The notes under the pieces were generated by a model that ran no database searches, was not told where the DNA came from, and worked only from the letters and a program-made list of their open reading frames with translations. A stretch of 64,000 nucleotides of DNA from contig CAVTTB010000004.1 of the NCBI GenBank assembly GCA_963737555.1, positions 1 through 64,000 of the forward strand, in the 5' to 3' direction. Shown here piece by piece: positions 21,170-30,093 of the stretch. Origin of the DNA: JAHJQQ01 sp963737555 (GTDB lineage Bacteria > Pseudomonadota > Gammaproteobacteria > Thiohalobacterales > Thiohalobacteraceae). The position numbers were made by a program, and so were the translations under genes. Within the stretch, counting starts at the first letter, position 1; each line of letters begins with the position of its first letter.

Positions 21170-22851
21170 ATGACCGGCCTGCCGCTGCACCGTCCGCCGG
21201 CCTGGCCGGTGACGGTGATCGTCAGCCTGCTGTTGAACGCCTGCACGACCGTGGGGCCGGACTTCAAACGCCCTGCGGTCCCTTGGCTGGACAACTGGTC
21301 GGGCGGCTCGCTCGAAGCAGCGAGCGCGGACGCCCAACCGCGTGAGCGTCCGCAAACCGAAGACTGGTGGCGCAACTTCAACGATCCCGTGCTCGACCAG
21401 CTGATCGCCGAGGCGCAACGCCTGAATCCCAATGTGCGCACCGCCGGCATGCGCATCATGGAGGCCCGCGCCCAACTCGGCATTGCGGGCAGCGCGCTCT
21501 ATCCGCAAGTTCAGCAGGTCACCGGCGATGCGTTGCGCGCCGGACAAAATCAAGTCCGAAGGCGCCGACACCGCCTTCTCCACCTACAGCATCGGGCTGA
21601 ACATCGGCTGGGAACTGGACTTCTGGGGCAAGTTCCGGCGCGGCATCGAGGCGGCCGATGCCAACTACTTCGCCAGCATCGCGCAGTACGACGATGTCCA
21701 GGTGCTGGTGGCGGCGCAGGTGGCCAACTTCTACAGCAGCATCCGCATCATCGAACTGCGTCTGCGCATCGCCCACGAAAATGCCGCGCTGCAGAAACGC
21801 AGCCTGGAGATCACCGAGCGTCTGTTCAAGAGCGGCAACGAATCCGAACTGGACGTGCAGCAGGCCAAGGCGCTTGTACCTGAGCACGCTGTCCACCATT
21901 CCCGAACTCGAATCCACCCTGCGCCAGTCGCAGAATGCGCTGAGCGTGTTGCTGGCCAGACCGCCCGGACCGTTGCCGGAGATGGCGGCCGGCACGGAAA
22001 AGATTCCGCAGGCGAGTCTCGCCGTCATCGTCGACATGCCCGCCGATCTGCTGCGCCGCCGTCCGGATGTGCGGGCCGCCGAAATGCAGTTGGCTGCGCA
22101 GTCCGCCTTGATCGGCGTCAGCGCAGGCGGACTCTATCCCTCGATCTCGTTGCTCGGCTCGGTCGGTCTGTCCGCGACGTCGCTGGACTGGTCGGCGCGC
22201 ACGGTCGATTGGGCGGTGGGCTCCGGCCTGGTCTGGAACGTGTTCGATTACGGCCGCCTCAAGAACCAGGTGCTGGTGCAGGATGCGCGCTTCCAGCAAC
22301 TCTACGAGCTCTATCAGGATACGGTCCTGCGCGCCGCGCGCGAGCTGGACGATGCCGCCGTCGCCTTCGCCAAGAGCCGCATACAGATCACGTTCCTGGA
22401 TGCGGCGGTGCAAGCCGCGCAACGCTCGCTCGACATCGCCACCATCCAGTATCGCGAAGGCCTCGTCGACTTCCAGCGCGTGCTGGATTCGCAGCGCACC
22501 CTGTTCAGCCAGCAGGAGCGTCTCGTGACCAGCCGCGGCAATGTCACCTTGAATTTGATTGCGCTGTACAAGGCGATGGGCGGCGGTTGGGAAACCGGCC
22601 GTAGCAGACCCGTACTCGACGAGCAAACCCACAAGACGATGCGCGAACGCAGCGAGTGGAAGGGGCTGTTGGATGCGCCATTGCCGCCGCGCCATATTCC
22701 GCACCAGATTTCCCTGAAACCCGGCCACCGGGAATGGATACGCCATGAACCAAGAATCCGCAGCGACAGCCTCTCCACCTGCAACGGAACCGACACCGCC
22801 ACAAGCCGGCAACGGCACGCGCATCGGTGCCGGCATGCATCGCCGCGCTGA
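21170..22851 (+). pseudogene. Efflux outer membrane lipoprotein (NodT/OprM type), frameshifted
   Basis: After two frame changes (about 21545 and 21880) the protein reads as an outer membrane factor: a lipobox LLNAC (Cys25), TTVGPDFKRP, WWRNFNDPVLDQLI, IGLNIGWELDFWGKFRRGI, then PADLLRRRPDVRAAE, IGVSAGGLYPSISL and the second repeat half IQYREGLVDFQRVLDSQRTL. It would form the trimeric channel for the adaptor encoded next. The natural stop probably overlaps the ATG of that gene at 22745 (ATGA), but as sequenced the frame runs on to 22851. Confidence 0.8.
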
Positions 22852-23878
22852 TCGGTCTCAGCCTGCTGCTGTACTTCGTCGGCGACCGTCTGACGCCGTA
22901 CACCTCGCAGGCGCGCATCCAGGCGTTCGTCGTGCCGGTCGCTGCGGAAGTGTCCGGCACGATCCAGAAGGTCTACATCAAGAACAACGACGAGGTGCAG
23001 CCGGGACAGCCGCTGTTCGACATCGATGCCGAGCAGTACGCAATCGCCTTGCAGCGCAGCCGCGCCGATTACGATTCGATCGGTCACTCGGTCAATGCCT
23101 CGGCGGCGGCCGTGGATGCGTCGCGGGCCGCATTGCTGGTCGCCGAAGCGAACCGTCAGATCGCCGAGAAGGATGCCGGCCGTCAGGAACGCCTGCATGC
23201 GGAAGACCCCGGCGCGATCTCGATACGCCGTCTGGAGATCGCGCAGTCGACGCGCGAGGAGGCCCGCGCCAAGGTGAAACGCGCCGAGGCCGATCTGCGC
23301 CAGGCGCAGGAAGCGGCTGGCGAAGCGGCGATAACAACGCGCAATTGCGCAGCGCCCGCGCGGCGATGGAAAAGGCCGAACTCGATCTGGCCAACACCAA
23401 GATCGTCGCACCGTCGCGCGGTGTCGTGACCGACCTGCGCGCCGATGCCGGCCATTTCGTCCAGGCCGGCGCGCCGGTGATGACGCTGATCGCGATGCAC
23501 GACCTGTGGATCAGCGCCGACATGACCGAGAACAATCTCGGCAACATCGATCCCGGCGACGAGGTGGCGATCGTGCTCGATATCATGCCCGGCAAGGTGC
23601 TGAAAGGCCGGGTGCGCAGCGTTGGCGGCGGCGTCGGCACCGGCTCGCAGACCACGCCCGGCACGCTGCCGACCATCGAGAACAGCCGCGACTGGCTGCG
23701 CCAGGCGCAGCGCATTCCGGTGGCGATCGAGTTCGATCACGAAGAACTGTCACGATTGAAGGGCGTGCGTATCGGCGGTCAGGCGGACGTGCTGGTCTAC
23801 ACCGGCGACAACAGTCTGATGAATCTGTTCGGCGCGCTCTACATCCGGCTGATGAGCTGGGCTTCCTACCTCTACTGA
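22745..23878 (+). pseudogene. HlyD/EmrA-type membrane fusion protein, frameshifted
   Basis: Two frame changes (about 22835 and 23330) split a protein of about 377 residues. Segments: a membrane anchor IAALIGLSLLLYFVGDRL, the first lipoyl half EVSGTIQKVYIKNNDEVQPG, a coiled coil, the second half TKIVAPSRGVVTDLRADAGH, and a beta domain WISADMTENNLGNIDPGDEV. This is the EmrA/AaeA-like adaptor that joins an inner-membrane pump to the outer-membrane factor. Its neighbour is a DUF2955 membrane protein, a pairing seen in other Proteobacteria. Confidence 0.82.
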
Positions 23879-23880
23879 GC

Positions 23881-24906
23881 ATGAACATGGCGCGTGCGGA
23901 CAAAGCGGTACTGCGGTTGACCCTCGGCCTCGGCCTCGCCGTGCTGGTCGCCTACGGTCTGGCGCTGCCGATCCCCTTCGTCGTCTGCGTGATGGCGGTG
24001 CTGGTGCTGTGCAAACCGGGACCGCCGATCCCGCTCGTCAAGGGGGTGATCATCGCCGTGGTGTTCGCCGCCCTGGTCGCCGCCGGCGTCGTGATGGTTC
24101 CGCTGCTGGAAAACTATGCGCTGGCCGGCATTCTGCTCACGGCAACGGTACTGTACGGGGTGTTTTTTGTCGGCCTGCTCAAGGCCAATCCGCTGACCAT
24201 CGTCCTGGTGATTTCATTCACGCTGATCCCGGTCGCCGGTGTCGCCGATCAGGCGCTCGTCGGCATGCTCGGCATGACGCTCGCCATCGGCATCGTCATC
24301 GGAACGCTGGCCAGCGCCGTGTCGAATGCCGTCTTTCCCGATCCGCCCGACACGGCAGCGCAGCGCCCCGCGCCGCCGTCACTGAGCCAAGCGGCCGCCA
24401 GCTGGATCGCCCTGCGCGCGACGTTGATCGTCATGCCGGTTTTCGTGCTGGCTTTGACCAATCCCGCGTTTTATCTCGCGGCGATCATGAAGACGGTGAT
24501 GTTGAGCCAGCAGGCGGGCGAAACCGATGCCCGCTCGGCCGGACGCGAACTGGTCGGCTCGACGCTCATGGGCGCCTTGATCGCGGCTGTGATCTGGTTC
24601 GGCTTGTCGCTGCTGCCCAATCTCTGGATGCTGATGCTGTGGATGATGGCCGCCGCGCTCTGGGCCGGCAGCGGCCTGTTCGGTGTCCGCGCGACGGCCT
24701 TCAGCCCCTCGTTCTGGAGCAATGCGCTGATCACGATGTTGATCCTGATCGGCCCGGCAATCGAAGACAGTGCCAGCGGCAAGGGCGTGTTCGAAGCGTC
24801 CGCCGTACGCACCGCGCTGTTTGTCGGTGTTGCGCTCTACGCGTGGGGCTACGGTCTGGATACTCGAACGCTGGCGCGCAGCGAAGCTTGCGACGCTGTG
24901 CATTGA
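23881..24906 (+). CDS. DUF2955 family inner-membrane protein
   Basis: 341 residues in an intact frame with about ten hydrophobic segments arranged in two sets (roughly residues 10-150 and 190-330), separated by a proline-rich linker PPDTAAQRPAPPS. This fits DUF2955, a family related to the fusaric-acid/aromatic-acid exporter (FUSC) group and often encoded next to HlyD-type adaptors. It starts 2 bases after the adaptor stop. With the adaptor and outer-membrane lipoprotein it probably forms a three-part efflux pump; substrate unknown. Confidence 0.75.
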   Translation: MNMARADKAVLRLTLGLGLAVLVAYGLALPIPFVVCVMAVLVLCKPGPPIPLVKGVIIAVVFAALVAAGVVMVPLLENYALAGILLTATVLYGVFFVGLLKANPLTIVLVISFTLIPVAGVADQALVGMLGMTLAIGIVIGTLASAVSNAVFPDPPDTAAQRPAPPSLSQAAASWIALRATLIVMPVFVLALTNPAFYLAAIMKTVMLSQQAGETDARSAGRELVGSTLMGALIAAVIWFGLSLLPNLWMLMLWMMAAALWAGSGLFGVRATAFSPSFWSNALITMLILIGPAIEDSASGKGVFEASAVRTALFVGVALYAWGYGLDTRTLARSEACDAVH

Positions 24907-24930
24907 ACATGGGCAATCAGGAGAAACGAC

Positions 24931-25386
24931 ATGACTTTCACAAATCTCATTATCGGTCTACCCATCATGTTGCTGTGCCTGATGGTGCAATCCGTGGTCG
25001 CCTTCTGGTGTGTCCGTTACTACGTACGACAATCGTCGCACGCAGCGGAACATCATTGGTTTGTGGCCGGCCTGCGTCCGCTCCTCGTCGCCATGCTGGC
25101 CATGACAGCCGGCAACTTCGTGCAGATCACGCTGTGGGGAATGCTGTTCGTCTGGCTGGGCGAATTCGACGTGTACTACGTGGCGATCTATCACTCCGCG
25201 GTGAATTTCGCCTCGCTGGGCTATGGCGACATCGTCATGAGCGACAAATGGAAGTTGCTCGGCCCGCTCGAAGCCGTCAATGGCGTACTCATGTTGGGTA
25301 TGACGTCCGCGGCGTTGATGGTGATACTGCAACAACTTGTCAAAGCGCAGCGTGATGCAATCCTACCTGGGGTGCGCAGAGAGTAA
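24931..25386 (+). CDS. Small two-helix ion channel protein
   Basis: 151 residues: an N-terminal membrane helix (about 8-30), a second around 48-75, a pore loop with the filter-like sequence SLGYGDIVMS (about 96-105) and a final helix (about 112-135). This matches the two-helix potassium channel family, in which TVGYGD is the selectivity filter; here it reads SLGYGD. No cytoplasmic regulatory (RCK) domain is attached. It has a ggagaaacgac ribosome site and is last in the export operon, 24 bases after the DUF2955 gene. It may balance charge during efflux; that is inference. Confidence 0.75.
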   Translation: MTFTNLIIGLPIMLLCLMVQSVVAFWCVRYYVRQSSHAAEHHWFVAGLRPLLVAMLAMTAGNFVQITLWGMLFVWLGEFDVYYVAIYHSAVNFASLGYGDIVMSDKWKLLGPLEAVNGVLMLGMTSAALMVILQQLVKAQRDAILPGVRRE

Positions 25387-25447
25387 GAGGATACCGACAG
25401 CTAGCGTTATTGGAGATACGCAATAGTCCGATCCCAGAAACGACAAA

Positions 25448-25473
25448 ACCCGGCTAGGGCCGGGTCTGTTTTA
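25448..25473. terminator. Bidirectional intrinsic terminator
   Basis: A 7-bp stem (acccggc / gccgggt) with a 4-base loop is followed by ctgtttta on the plus strand and tttgtcgttt on the minus strand. It lies between the convergent export operon and tRNA-Val gene, so it can end both transcripts. Confidence 0.75.
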
Positions 25474-25493
25474 CCACCATACCAAGTAGAAAT

Positions 25494-25570
25494 TGGTAGG
25501 CGCGATTGGACTCGAACCAACGACCCCCACCATGTCAAGGTGGTGCTCTAACCAACTGAGCTACGCGCCT
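25494..25570 (-). tRNA. tRNA-Val (anticodon GAC)
   Basis: A 77-base cloverleaf: acceptor AGGCGCG/CGCGCCT, D-arm GCTCAGTTGGTTAGAGC, anticodon stem CCACC/GGTGG with loop TTGACAT, T-arm with GGTTCGAGTCC, and an encoded CCA end. Anticodon GAC reads valine GUC/GUU codons. Confidence 0.95.
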
Positions 25571-25583
25571 GCGAAGGTTGGCA

Positions 25584-25613
25584 AAGATACAGGAACACAG
25601 CGGCTTGTGGCAA
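25584..25613 (-). promoter_or_regulatory. Likely promoter of tRNA-Val
   Basis: On the minus strand ttgcca - 18 bases - tatctt lies 13 bases upstream of the tRNA start, a reasonable sigma-70 promoter. It falls inside the 3' flank of uvrB, so read-through from uvrB is also possible. Confidence 0.5.
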
Positions 25614-25629
25614 GCCTTGTGGCCACGGC

Positions 25630-27663
25630 TCAGTCGGCCAGTCCCGTGGCCAGTTCCGGGAGGCCGAAGCCCGCCTCCCGCAGCACGCGGATTTCGTCGC
25701 GCAGACGGCCGGCGTCCTCGAACTCCAGGTTGCGGGCGTGTTCGTACATCTGCTTTTCCAGCTGCTTGAGCCGCTGCGCCACTTGTGCCGGCGTGAGGCG
25801 TGCGTATTCGGCCTGCTGCTCCGCCACCCGGCTCTGTCGTTTCGGACCGCCGGGAATACTCCGGCCCGAGCCCTCCATGACGTCGGTCACGGCCTTGCGC
25901 ACGCTCTGCGGGGTGATGCCGTGGGCGATGTTATGCGCGACCTGCTTGGCGCGGCGACGGTCGGTTTCGTCGATGGCGCGACGCATCGAGCCGGTGATCT
26001 TGTCCGCATACAGAATCGCCTTGCCGTTCAGATTGCGCGCGGCGCGGCCAATGGTCTGAATCAAGGCGCGGTCCGAACGCAGAAAACCTTCCTTGTCCGC
26101 ATCCAGAATCGCGACCAACGACACCTCGGGCATATCCAGACCTTCACGCAGCAGATTGATGCCGACCAGTACATCGAACACACCCAGGCGCAGATCGCGG
26201 ATGATTTCCACGCGTTCGACGGTCTCGATATCCGAATGCAGGTAACGCACGCGCACATCATGCTCGGCCAGGTATTCCGTGAGATCCTCGGACATGCGTT
26301 TGGTGAGTGTCGTCACCAGCACACGCTCGCCGACCGCAACGCGCTTGTGGATTTCGGAGAGCAGATCATCGACCTGACTGGTCGCGGGACGAATCTCGAT
26401 TTCCGGATCGACCAAACCGGTCGGGCGCACCACTTGTTCGACGACTTGACCGGCGTGTTCGGCCTCGTATTTCCCGGGCGTTGCCGACACAAACACCATC
26501 TGCGGTGCGAGGCGCTCGAACTCCTCGAATTTGAGCGGTCGATTATCCATGGCCGAGGGCAAACGAAATCCGTATTCGACCAGCGTCTCTTTGCGCGAAC
26601 GGTCGCCGAGGTACATCGCACCGAGCTGCGGAATGGTCACGTGCGATTCGTCGATGAACAGCAGCGCATGTTCGGGCAGATAATCGAACAGTGTCGGCGG
26701 CGGTTCACCGGGCTGACGCCCGGACAGATAGCGCGAATAGTTTTCGATGCCCGAGCAATAGCCCAGCTCAACCATCATTTCGATATCGAAACGAACCCGC
26801 TGTTCCAAACGCTGTGCCTCGACGAGTTTGTTGGCTTCGTAAAGTTGCGCGAGACGTTCACGCAATTCGTCTTTGATGGCGTCGATGGCATCCAGGATGG
26901 TTTGGCGCGGCGTGACGTAATGGGTCTTGGGATAGATGGTCGTGCGCGGCACTTTGCGCGACACCTCGCCCGTCAACGGATCGAAGAAGGCAATGTTCTC
27001 GATCTCATCGTCGAACAATTCCACGCGCACGGCATCGCGATCGGAATCGGCCGGATAGATGTCGATGACCTCGCCGCGCACGCGGTAGGTGCCACGATGC
27101 AGCTCCACGTCATTGCGCGTGTATTGCAACTCGGCCAGACGCCGCAGCACCTGACGCTGGTCGATTTTCTCGCCGCGCACCAGATGCAACACCATGCTCA
27201 AATAACTGCGCGGATCACCCAGGCCGTAGATCGACGATACCGTCGCGACGATGATGCTGTCGGGTCGCTCCAGCAAGGCCTTGGTCGCCGACAGGCGCAT
27301 CTGTTCGATGTGTTCGTTGATCGAGGCGTCTTTCTCGATGAAGGTATCCGAAGACGGGACGTAGGCCTCGGGCTGGTAGTAGTCGTAATAGGAGACGAAA
27401 TATTCGACGGCGTTATCCGGAAAGAACTCGCGGAATTCACCGTAGAGCTGCGCTGCCAGTGTCTTATTCGGCGCCAGCACCAGCGCCGGACGTTGCAGCG
27501 TCTGGATGATATTGGCGACGGTGAAGGTCTTGCCCGAACCGGTCACACCCAAGAGTGTCTGATGAGCCAGTCCCTGCTGAATCCCGTCCACCAACAGACG
27601 AATGGCCTCGGGCTGGTCACCGGCCGGTGTTATTTTGGCTTGAAGGTCGAAATTACCGCTCAC
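25630..27663 (-). CDS. uvrB: Excinuclease ABC subunit B
   Basis: 677 residues, close to the usual 670-680. UvrB is the helicase-like damage-verification subunit of nucleotide excision repair, working with UvrA and UvrC in the cytoplasm. Visible features: Walker A GVTGSGKT (39-46), the beta-hairpin region YYDYYQPEAYVP used to probe damage, Walker B-type DESHVT, helicase motif VI QTIGRAARN, and the C-terminal UvrC-binding UVR coiled coil (LEKQMYEHARNLEFEDAGRLRDEI, quoted as start LEKQMYEH and end AGRLRDE). The start is GTG. I see no convincing LexA box upstream. Confidence 0.97.
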   Translation of the reverse strand: MSGNFDLQAKITPAGDQPEAIRLLVDGIQQGLAHQTLLGVTGSGKTFTVANIIQTLQRPALVLAPNKTLAAQLYGEFREFFPDNAVEYFVSYYDYYQPEAYVPSSDTFIEKDASINEHIEQMRLSATKALLERPDSIIVATVSSIYGLGDPRSYLSMVLHLVRGEKIDQRQVLRRLAELQYTRNDVELHRGTYRVRGEVIDIYPADSDRDAVRVELFDDEIENIAFFDPLTGEVSRKVPRTTIYPKTHYVTPRQTILDAIDAIKDELRERLAQLYEANKLVEAQRLEQRVRFDIEMMVELGYCSGIENYSRYLSGRQPGEPPPTLFDYLPEHALLFIDESHVTIPQLGAMYLGDRSRKETLVEYGFRLPSAMDNRPLKFEEFERLAPQMVFVSATPGKYEAEHAGQVVEQVVRPTGLVDPEIEIRPATSQVDDLLSEIHKRVAVGERVLVTTLTKRMSEDLTEYLAEHDVRVRYLHSDIETVERVEIIRDLRLGVFDVLVGINLLREGLDMPEVSLVAILDADKEGFLRSDRALIQTIGRAARNLNGKAILYADKITGSMRRAIDETDRRRAKQVAHNIAHGITPQSVRKAVTDVMEGSGRSIPGGPKRQSRVAEQQAEYARLTPAQVAQRLKQLEKQMYEHARNLEFEDAGRLRDEIRVLREAGFGLPELATGLAD

Positions 27664-27753
27664 AGGGGATTCTTCGAGGTAGTCAGTTACAGTATGATTC
27701 GGCCCGTTTAATGGCTTGTGTCCGCCGCGCTGGCGAAATATCGGGATTCAATC

Positions 27754-28956
27754 GTGAAAAACACTTTAACGCTCGCGGCCCGGGTCGGTCGCATCAAGCC
27801 CTCCCCCACCCTCGCCGTCACCGCGCGTGCCGCGGAATTGCGCGCCGCCGGCCATGACATCATCGGCCTGGGCGCGGGCGAACCCGATTTCGACACCCCC
27901 GATCACATCAAGGCGGCGGCCATCACCGCCATCCACAACGGCCAGACCAAGTACACCGCGGTCGACGGCACGCCGGCGCTCAAGGCGGCCATTATAGACA
28001 AGTTCCAGCGCGAGAACGGCCTTGCCTTCACAGCCGATCAGATCCTGGTGTCCTGCGGCGGCAAGCAGAGCTTCTTCAACCTGGTCATGGCACTGCTCAA
28101 TCCCGGCGACGAGGTCATCATCCCGGCCCCGTATTGGGTGTCCTACCCGGATATGGTCCTGCTGGCCGACGGCAAGCCGGTGGAACTGTATGCCGGCATC
28201 GAACAGCGCTTCAAGATCACCCCGGCACAACTGGCAGCGGCGATCACGCCCAAGACCCGGCTGTTCGTCATCAACAGCCCGTCGAACCCGACCGGCATGG
28301 CCTATACCCGCGCCGAACTGGTCGCGCTCGGCGAGGTGCTGCGCCAACATCCGCAGGTGGTCATCGCCACCGACGATATGTACGAACACATCCTGTGGGC
28401 CGATGAACCGTTCGCCAACATCCTCAACGTCTGCCCGGATCTCGCCAGCCGCACCATCGTGCTCAATGGCGTGTCCAAGGCCTATTCGATGACCGGCTGG
28501 CGCATCGGTTATGCCGGCGGGCCTGTGGAACTGATCAAGGCCATGAAGAAGGTACAGTCGCAGAGCACGTCGAATCCGGCGTCGATCTCACAGGCCGCGG
28601 CGGTCGCCGCACTGAACGGCGATCAGACCTGTATCGCGGACATGCTGAAGGCCTTCAAAGAGCGTCACGACTATCTGGTGGCCGCGCTGAACGCCCTGCC
28701 GGGCATGACCTGCCTGCCCGGCGACGGTACCTTCTACGCCTTTCCTAACGTGCAGGGCGTGATCGATCGTCTGCCGAATGTGAACAACGATGTGGAACTG
28801 TCCGAGAAGCTCATCACTGAAGCCAATGTCGCCTTGGTACCGGGCTCGGCGTTCGGTGCACCGGGGTATGTGCGGCTGTCGTTTGCAACCTCGATGGAGG
28901 TCTTGAAAGAGGCCATCGCGCGTTTACAGAAGTTTTTGAACAATAGCGCAAAATAA
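27754..28956 (+). CDS. Aspartate aminotransferase (class I PLP enzyme)
   Basis: 400 residues from a GTG at 27754, preceded by a ggga site; a longer frame from a GTG at 27718 is possible but adds residues not typical of the family. The protein starts with RIKPSPTLAVTARAAELRA, contains GAGEPDFDTPDHIK, NSPSNPTGMAYT and the PLP lysine in SKAYSMTGWR (Lys242), typical of the prokaryotic type Ib aspartate/prephenate aminotransferase group. It transfers the amino group between aspartate and 2-oxoglutarate; some relatives also act on prephenate. Divergent from uvrB. Confidence 0.9.
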   Translation: MKNTLTLAARVGRIKPSPTLAVTARAAELRAAGHDIIGLGAGEPDFDTPDHIKAAAITAIHNGQTKYTAVDGTPALKAAIIDKFQRENGLAFTADQILVSCGGKQSFFNLVMALLNPGDEVIIPAPYWVSYPDMVLLADGKPVELYAGIEQRFKITPAQLAAAITPKTRLFVINSPSNPTGMAYTRAELVALGEVLRQHPQVVIATDDMYEHILWADEPFANILNVCPDLASRTIVLNGVSKAYSMTGWRIGYAGGPVELIKAMKKVQSQSTSNPASISQAAAVAALNGDQTCIADMLKAFKERHDYLVAALNALPGMTCLPGDGTFYAFPNVQGVIDRLPNVNNDVELSEKLITEANVALVPGSAFGAPGYVRLSFATSMEVLKEAIARLQKFLNNSAK

Positions 28957-28980
28957 GCCAAATCCGGGGCCGTCCGATGG

Positions 28981-29009
28981 TTGACGCCTCGGGCGGCCAT
29001 CAGTATGAT
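28981..29009 (+). promoter_or_regulatory. Strong sigma-70 promoter of tRNA-Asn
   Basis: ttgacg (28981-28986), a 17-base spacer, and tatgat (29004-29009), followed by a GC-rich discriminator ctgcgccc, as is typical for stringently controlled stable RNA genes. The tRNA begins 24 bases after the -10 box. Confidence 0.75.
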
Positions 29010-29033
29010 CTGCGCCCTCAAGTAGAGAACTAT

Positions 29034-29109
29034 TCCCCGGTAGCTCAGTCGGTAGAGCGGATGACTGTTAATCATTAGGTCGGCGGTTCGAGCCCGTCCC
29101 GGGGAGCCA
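29034..29109 (+). tRNA. tRNA-Asn (anticodon GTT)
   Basis: A 76-base cloverleaf with acceptor TCCCCGG/CCGGGGA, D-arm GCTCAGTCGGTAGAGC, anticodon loop CTGTTAA, T-arm GGTTCGAGCCC and encoded CCA. Anticodon GTT specifies asparagine. Confidence 0.96.
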
Positions 29110-29131
29110 CTCTCCCTTCTCGCCCCAAACG

Positions 29132-29146
29132 TTTCCCCGTAGCTCA
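29132..29146 (+). pseudogene. Short 5' tRNA-like remnant
   Basis: tttccccgtagctcaa lies 22 bases after tRNA-Asn and copies the first 13 or so bases of that tRNA (one G missing in the acceptor stem). It is too short to fold. It may be the remains of a tandem tRNA copy or of an integration at the tRNA. Confidence 0.4.
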
Positions 29147-29190
29147 AACACCTCTAGACCGATTTTCAGCGTGCGCCTACAGCGCTCGGA

Positions 29191-30093
29191 TCACGCCTGT
29201 TTGATCGAATCCGGTATCTGACAGAAGCGGCTGTCGAGGTAGTTCCGGAAGTCGTCCTTGAGATCTTTGTGCTTGAGCGCATATTCAACGGTCGCCATCA
29301 GATAGCCCAGTTTGCTGCCACAATCGTAGCGGGTACCTTTGAACTGATAGGCAATGACCTGTTCTTCCGTCAACAGGCGCGCGATCGCGTCGGTCAACTG
29401 AATCTCGCCACCGGCACCGCGCTCGGTGGTTTCGAGCAACTCAAAGATGCGCGGCGTGAGGATGTAACGCCCGACCACGGCGAGGTTCGACGGCGCATCC
29501 TTGGGATTGGGTTTCTCGACGATGGCACTGACGCGGCTGATACGGTCGCCGAACAATTCCGCTTTAACAATGCCGTACTTGTCCGTTTCGGATTTCGGAA
29601 CTTCCTCAACACCGAGCACACTGGAACGGTGATATTTGAACACTGATGTCATCTGCTGCAGACAAGATTTGCTCTCACCGTCGATGAGGTCGTCGGCCAG
29701 GATCACCGCGAAGGGTTCATCACCGACCACCTGTTTGGCACACAACACCGCGTGACCGAGACCCAGCGGTTCTGCCTGACGCACATAGACGCAGGAAACG
29801 CCCGCCGGCACCACCTCGCGGAGAATTTTCAACAGCGCCTTCTTACCGCGCTTCTCCAGTTCAGCTTCCATTTCATAGTTCTTGTCGAAATGGTCTTCGA
29901 TGGCGCGCTTGCTGCTGCTGGTCACGAAGATCAATTGATCGCAGCCGGCCGCGATGGCCTCTTCCGCGGCATATTGGATCAGCGGTTTGTCGACAATCGG
30001 CAGCATTTCCTTCGGATTGGCCTTGGTGGCGGGCAGGAAGCGCGTGCCCATACCGGCAACGGGGAAGACAGCCTTCGTGATTTTGTTTTTCAT
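29191..30093 (-). CDS. galU: UTP--glucose-1-phosphate uridylyltransferase
   Basis: 300 residues, the normal length. The enzyme makes UDP-glucose from UTP and glucose-1-phosphate, feeding surface polysaccharides. Features: nucleotide-binding GMGTRFLPATKANPKEM (14-30), EPLGLGHAV, and the metal/substrate segment FAVILADDLIDGE. Its start overlaps the stop of the WbpM-type gene upstream by four bases, so it is coupled to the polysaccharide locus. Tight conservation leaves little doubt. Confidence 0.95.
   Translation of the reverse strand: MKNKITKAVFPVAGMGTRFLPATKANPKEMLPIVDKPLIQYAAEEAIAAGCDQLIFVTSSSKRAIEDHFDKNYEMEAELEKRGKKALLKILREVVPAGVSCVYVRQAEPLGLGHAVLCAKQVVGDEPFAVILADDLIDGESKSCLQQMTSVFKYHRSSVLGVEEVPKSETDKYGIVKAELFGDRISRVSAIVEKPNPKDAPSNLAVVGRYILTPRIFELLETTERGAGGEIQLTDAIARLLTEEQVIAYQFKGTRYDCGSKLGYLMATVEYALKHKDLKDDFRNYLDSRFCQIPDSIKQA

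Noticed and set aside
23506..23880. N-terminal extension of the DUF2955 gene
   Set aside because: The frame upstream of 23881 is an out-of-frame reading of the HlyD-type gene; membrane homology starts at the ATG at 23881.
25738..27711. Long open frame (657 codons) on the plus strand over uvrB
   Set aside because: It is the antisense shadow of uvrB, a gene of certain identity; the translated protein has no family features.
27664..27753. Possible LexA box upstream of uvrB
   Set aside because: tactgtaactgactac keeps only one half of the ctgt-N8-acag pattern; the second half is missing.
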